Shown here piece by piece: positions 60,344 to 64,000 of a stretch of 64,000 nt of DNA; the stretch's first letter is position 1; the number at the start of each line of letters is the position of its first letter. The stretch lies in the NCBI GenBank assembly GCA_030549775.1, contig CM060175.1:95533470-95597469 (forward strand), written 5' to 3'. A program made the translations under genes and the position numbers. The DNA is from Tamarix chinensis (lineage: Eukaryota; Streptophyta; Magnoliopsida; Caryophyllales; Tamaricaceae). The notes beneath the pieces were generated by a model, which saw only the letters and a program-made list of their open reading frames with translations, ran no database searches and had not been told where the DNA came from.

Positions 60344-61107
60344 GATATTGGTATAGACTTGGGTCCATGGTTTTGGGCTTTTTTAAGGCGGTCATGTAAA
60401 TGTTTGGCAATTTGGTTAAGGTTTGGATAAAAGTCCAGAACGTAATTGAGACTACCCAATAATCTTCGAAGTTTGGTTCTAATTAGGATTTGGTCTAGGA
60501 ATTTAGACGCAGACTCTATGGACCTCTCTATTGGGACTATGGTTCCTGAATGGATATAATGGCCTAGAAACCTACTCCTAGTTTGACCCAAAGAAATTTT
60601 GGACTTAGACACAACTAACCCATTTCTTTTTGCGACACTAAAGAAGGTCCTAAGGTGTCTGAAATGTTGGTCTAATTTTTTTGAAAAGATTAATAAATCA
60701 TCTATGTATACAATACAAAAATTTGAATAAGGATTAAAACTTTCATTCATAATTCTTTGGAATTCTAAAGGTGCATTTTTTAATCCAAAAGGCATTACAT
60801 TCCACTGGTATTGACCAAAAGGGACTGTGAACGTGGTTTTGTATCTATCTTTTGGTGATATTTGTATTTGCCAAAATCTTGATTTTAAATCAAATTTTAA
60901 AAATATTAATGCCGAATGCAATATTTGGAGAAGGTCCTTTTTGTTTGGCATAGGATACCTAATCCATTTTAGGGTATGATTTAATGGTTTGTAATTAATT
61001 ACTAATCGGGGTATTCCATGTTCAATTTAAAAAATTTTGTTGACATAAAAGGCTGTACAAGACCATGGTGACCTAGATTTTGATATTAGGTTTTTTGATT
61101 CCAAGTC
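60340..61107 (-). pseudogene. Pararetroviral reverse transcriptase
   Basis: A 203-codon open frame (60,951-60,340) holds most of the RT, with FGLKNAPLEFQ and the catalytic motif YIDD at 60,708-60,697 intact. The segment upstream (60,952-61,107) is recognisable RT but contains an in-frame stop. The open frame is a fragment between stops rather than a gene. Confidence 0.8.
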
Positions 61108-61960
61108 TTAAATTTCCTTTTTGCAATGTTCTAATAACTCTGAATTTATTTGAATTGGCCTAGCTTTAGTTGGAATATTTCTTTCATCGAAAATTTTCTC
61201 ATAAGATAAGTCTACGATATGGTTTTTCCTTGACCAAAAAACATTAGGAAGGTCAGCACAAATTTCTCTTTCTACCTGATTTTGAATTTGGGAAATTTTA
61301 TCTTTGATCAATTTGGTATGCAATTGGTTTTGGATCCTAGATAAGGATATGTTTTGTTTTAATGAATTTAAATCCTTTTGTTTTCCCTGAACAATGAGGT
61401 TAATTTGGTTTTGGTAAATTGACTTGTCCTTTAAGAGATTTAGATTTCTAGTTCTAGGAATTTCTAAGAATGAAATGATTTTTTTAGTTCCTTTTGTTTT
61501 GAATGAAATTCCAGTCAATTCTACCTTGTATGGTGTTATTAAATTTATAAACAGGGTACCCATAATTATGCTATGACTTATATCTAGGGTTATTAAATAT
61601 GTTGATTTGATTTGCAAATTATTACAAAGGACACTTGCTTCATATTTGTGGTTTATTTTGAGTTTGGAGTTGTTGGCTGTAGACAACCTTTCATTTATTT
61701 TGGAAAGGAATTATTTTGGGTATAATTCCTTCTTTTATGCAGTTTAGGTCAGCGTTAGTATCAAATAAGGCAACTGAATTAATTTGAAAGTCCTCGGATA
61801 ATTTGAGGGTTATGTTTATGATATATTTCCTATAAGTTATTTCTTTTAATACATTTAAGAAATCTTCTGGGATAGGAAGGTTTTCGATTTGTTCATCTTC
61901 AGACTCATCTTGTTTACTTGGTTCTGGAGATGTCTTATTTGTTTGTTTTGATAAAATCAT
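61108..61960 (-). pseudogene. Pararetroviral aspartic protease and RT linker
   Basis: Two frames in succession (61,960-61,691 and 61,686-61,108) separated by a frameshift or stop near 61,690. The active-site segment reads VALFDTNADLNCI (about 61,741-61,779), where the family has Asp-Thr/Ser-Gly-Ala, so the conserved glycine is replaced by Asn. The second frame leads into the start of RT with KARPIQINSELL. Confidence 0.7.
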
Positions 61961-62399
61961 TTGGATAATTTGGCTGTCAGTTTCTTATTTTTGTTGCAAT
62001 TGTTTTAATTCCTTTTTTACCTATTTGATTTCATGTTGTAATTCAGAAGTTGTAGTAATTAAATTTTTTGACTTTTGTTGTCTCTTAAGGATTTATGTTA
62101 GATCATATGTGTTTGCTGGTTTTGCTGGAATTTTTGAAGTTGAAGGTTTTACTTCATTTTGTTCTAAGGATTCCATCAATTTTTCTAAATATTCCTTTTG
62201 TTTTTTAGGGTCAAGAATATGTTGGACAATTTCAATCATTAGTTTTTGTTCTTTGGCTAGCACATTCATTTGATTTGCAAAGGCCTCTTCTTCTAGGTCA
62301 GAAGAGTGGTATGAAGAAGAAGATGATGTTATAATTTCATCAATATCTAGATTATCAATTTGATCATTTTCTTGAGACTCATTTTCAGATGATTCAATT

Positions 62400-63948
62400 A
62401 AGAGGTTTTAAATTTTTTCCATTGTTTGTTCATCTAAATCCAATTCTTTGATTTGATTATTTAATCTGCAATATTTTGAGATATGGCCTAATCTACCACA
62501 TTTGTAGCATTTTATATTGTTTCTATTCCTTGGGGTTTTTGATGAAGAAACTATGGGTTTTTCCCCTTTGATTATGATTTTTGATAATATAGTATTTATT
62601 TCTGGGGTTGAGGTGCTGATAAGTACTTTTGTTTTGATTTCCTATGATAAATAGGTTTGCAATTGTCAGTACATTTCTTTGGTTTGTTTGAGGTTCCAAT
62701 TATATCATATTGTTTGCAAAATGAACCTAATTCTTGTTTTATTTTGTTCAATTCCCATTTTAAGTGTCTCTAAAGTTTTAAGTCTTGACATATTCTTAAA
62801 CCTTCTTTTTGTGTGAGACTAATTAATTCACCATATGTAAATATGTTGTAGGGACTTTCGTTTCCATGGGTTTCTTAGATTTTGTTTCTAACTCTTTCAC
62901 TTAAGAGAGGTGGAAGTCCAGCTAGAAATTTTTCTTTCTAGAAATGTTGGTTTGAGTCATCCCTAACCATTACTCTAGTTGGGAATGTATTTTTGTACCA
63001 TTGCAAATCACTTAGATGTTTGCATCTAAGGTTTGACAAAATTTGTACATTTTTGTCTTTAAGGTGTGAAGGGTCACCTACAAAGTGCAGAGAAATTAAC
63101 AATATGAGGGATGCAACAACATCAAATATTGGTTCACCATTTTCATAAATGATATCTTCATTTTCATCTACTTTAGTGACATCTAAAGTTTGATTTTGTT
63201 CTTCTGATGTTAAGTGGAAATCCCACCAACCTTTTAATTGTCCCGAGAACCCTGCTATCAGGAGTTCTGCTATAGCCCTATCATAAGTGTTTGTTTGAGT
63301 TTTTTAGGCATTAGCTTCCATTGTCATTTGTTGTAATAGGTTAAGGATATGGTATTCAGATAATCCATCTATGTTCCATTCATATAACGAAGATGCTTTG
63401 TACTTTGGTTAAACTAATTTGTTTGGTCTGATTTCTAAGTTTAAATTAGGTGCAGTTTGTCTAGGAATTATTTACCTAGATGTTGAAGGAATATTTAGAC
63501 GAGCCAGTAATGGTGTATGGGTCTCATCATTATCTATTTGGTTTGTTTGGTTCATCATATTTATTTGGAAATCTAATTCGGGAGTATCTGATATTTGTAT
63601 TTGATTTGATGAAGTCGTTGGCGTAATTTGATCCAACTTTTCTTTGATTGCCTAGAGAAGTTCAGTTTTCCCAACCTGGATACTTTTTTGACTAGGTTTA
63701 GAAATTTCAAAGGGTTTTAAAAAAGGCATTTTCTTTTGTTCTATGTTTTGAGGTACATAGGTGATTTGGATTACAGGTAAGACTTTTTTAAAAATTTGTT
63801 TGTCCAATTTTACCAATTGTGTTCTAATTGTGTTTAGGTGGATGTTTGTATAATTATTTTGAAGAACAATGTTTTTAACATTTTCAGATTCATCCTCTTT
63901 TGGCATCCTTAATGGTTTTAATTTTAATGTATTTTCACCAGATGTCAT
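62400..63948 (-). pseudogene. Pararetroviral capsid (and upstream polyprotein) region
   Basis: From MTSGENTLKLKPLRMPKEDE at 63,948 the frame continues with interruptions (stops near 63,650, 63,470, 63,305, 62,940, 62,870 and others). It includes segments typical of the capsid, e.g. LKGWWDF near 63,215-63,235, and the zinc knuckle CYKCGRLGHISKYC at 62,509-62,468 with CCHC spacing intact. The N-terminal part is probably the tail of the movement-protein/capsid linker. Decayed; no expression expected. Confidence 0.7.
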
Positions 63949-64000
63949 TTTGATATTTTGTAGAGGTGGATGTTCTGTTTCTATTGTTCTCTTATCAGTT

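Larger units (their letters stand above)
57770..64000 (-). mobile_element. Endogenous pararetrovirus (Caulimoviridae), decayed, partial
   Basis: On the minus strand the order is capsid-type zinc knuckle, aspartic protease, reverse transcriptase, RNase H, a further ORF, then an intergenic region with a TATA box. This is the Caulimoviridae order. There is no integrase and there are no LTRs, which argues against Ty3/gypsy. Frames are broken by many stops, so it is a non-functional genomic relic. The movement-protein end lies beyond the window. The genus cannot be decided by eye. Confidence 0.8.

Overview
This is nuclear DNA of a flowering plant: AT-rich, intron-bearing, with no prokaryotic gene organisation and mostly made of decayed transposable elements. 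The two host genes belong to seed-plant families, a FLOWERING BHLH (bHLH80/81-type) transcription factor and the stomatal peptide STOMAGEN/EPFL9. The sequence alone does not fix the species. Very long TE-filled introns are the most distinctive trait.

Layout. 1-8.6 kb is intergenic: a CACTA transposon end, then long LTR-like sequences whose ends resemble TGTAACACCC and GGTGTTACA, and MITE-like debris. The FBH gene occupies 8,726-33,184 on the minus strand in six coding exons. All five splice junctions are GT-AG, phases match, and the joined frame is 397 codons. Intron 3 (9,130-29,150, about 20 kb) cuts the bHLH domain in its basic region. It holds a Ty1/copia element (11,042-28,900) that is itself invaded by two copies of a non-autonomous hAT-like element, by MITE-like sequence, and by a stack of Gypsy-type LTRs inserted into one another. 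One of these has an exact GTTAA target duplication.

33.2-46.4 kb is intergenic: the FBH 5' region with a TATA box, a degenerate GGTGAAATAT repeat field, a minus-strand Ty3/gypsy LTR with its primer-binding site and gag remnant flanked by 0.2-kb direct repeats, an (AT)n(AG)n tract, a 345-bp tandem repeat and a 5'-truncated LINE. STOMAGEN lies at 46,436-55,850 on the minus strand: a signal-peptide exon and a mature-peptide exon separated by about 9.1 kb containing a solo LTR and a second LINE fragment with an internal tandem duplication. 56.6-57.5 kb is MITE sequence. From about 57.77 kb to the end there is a decayed endogenous pararetrovirus (Caulimoviridae) on the minus strand: capsid zinc knuckle, aspartic protease, reverse transcriptase, RNase H, a downstream ORF and a promoter-like region, with many stops.

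No new biochemical system was found. The most notable points are two apparently intact regulatory genes that have tolerated large nested TE insertions in their introns, and the well-preserved non-autonomous hAT-like family with GC-rich subterminal palindromes.
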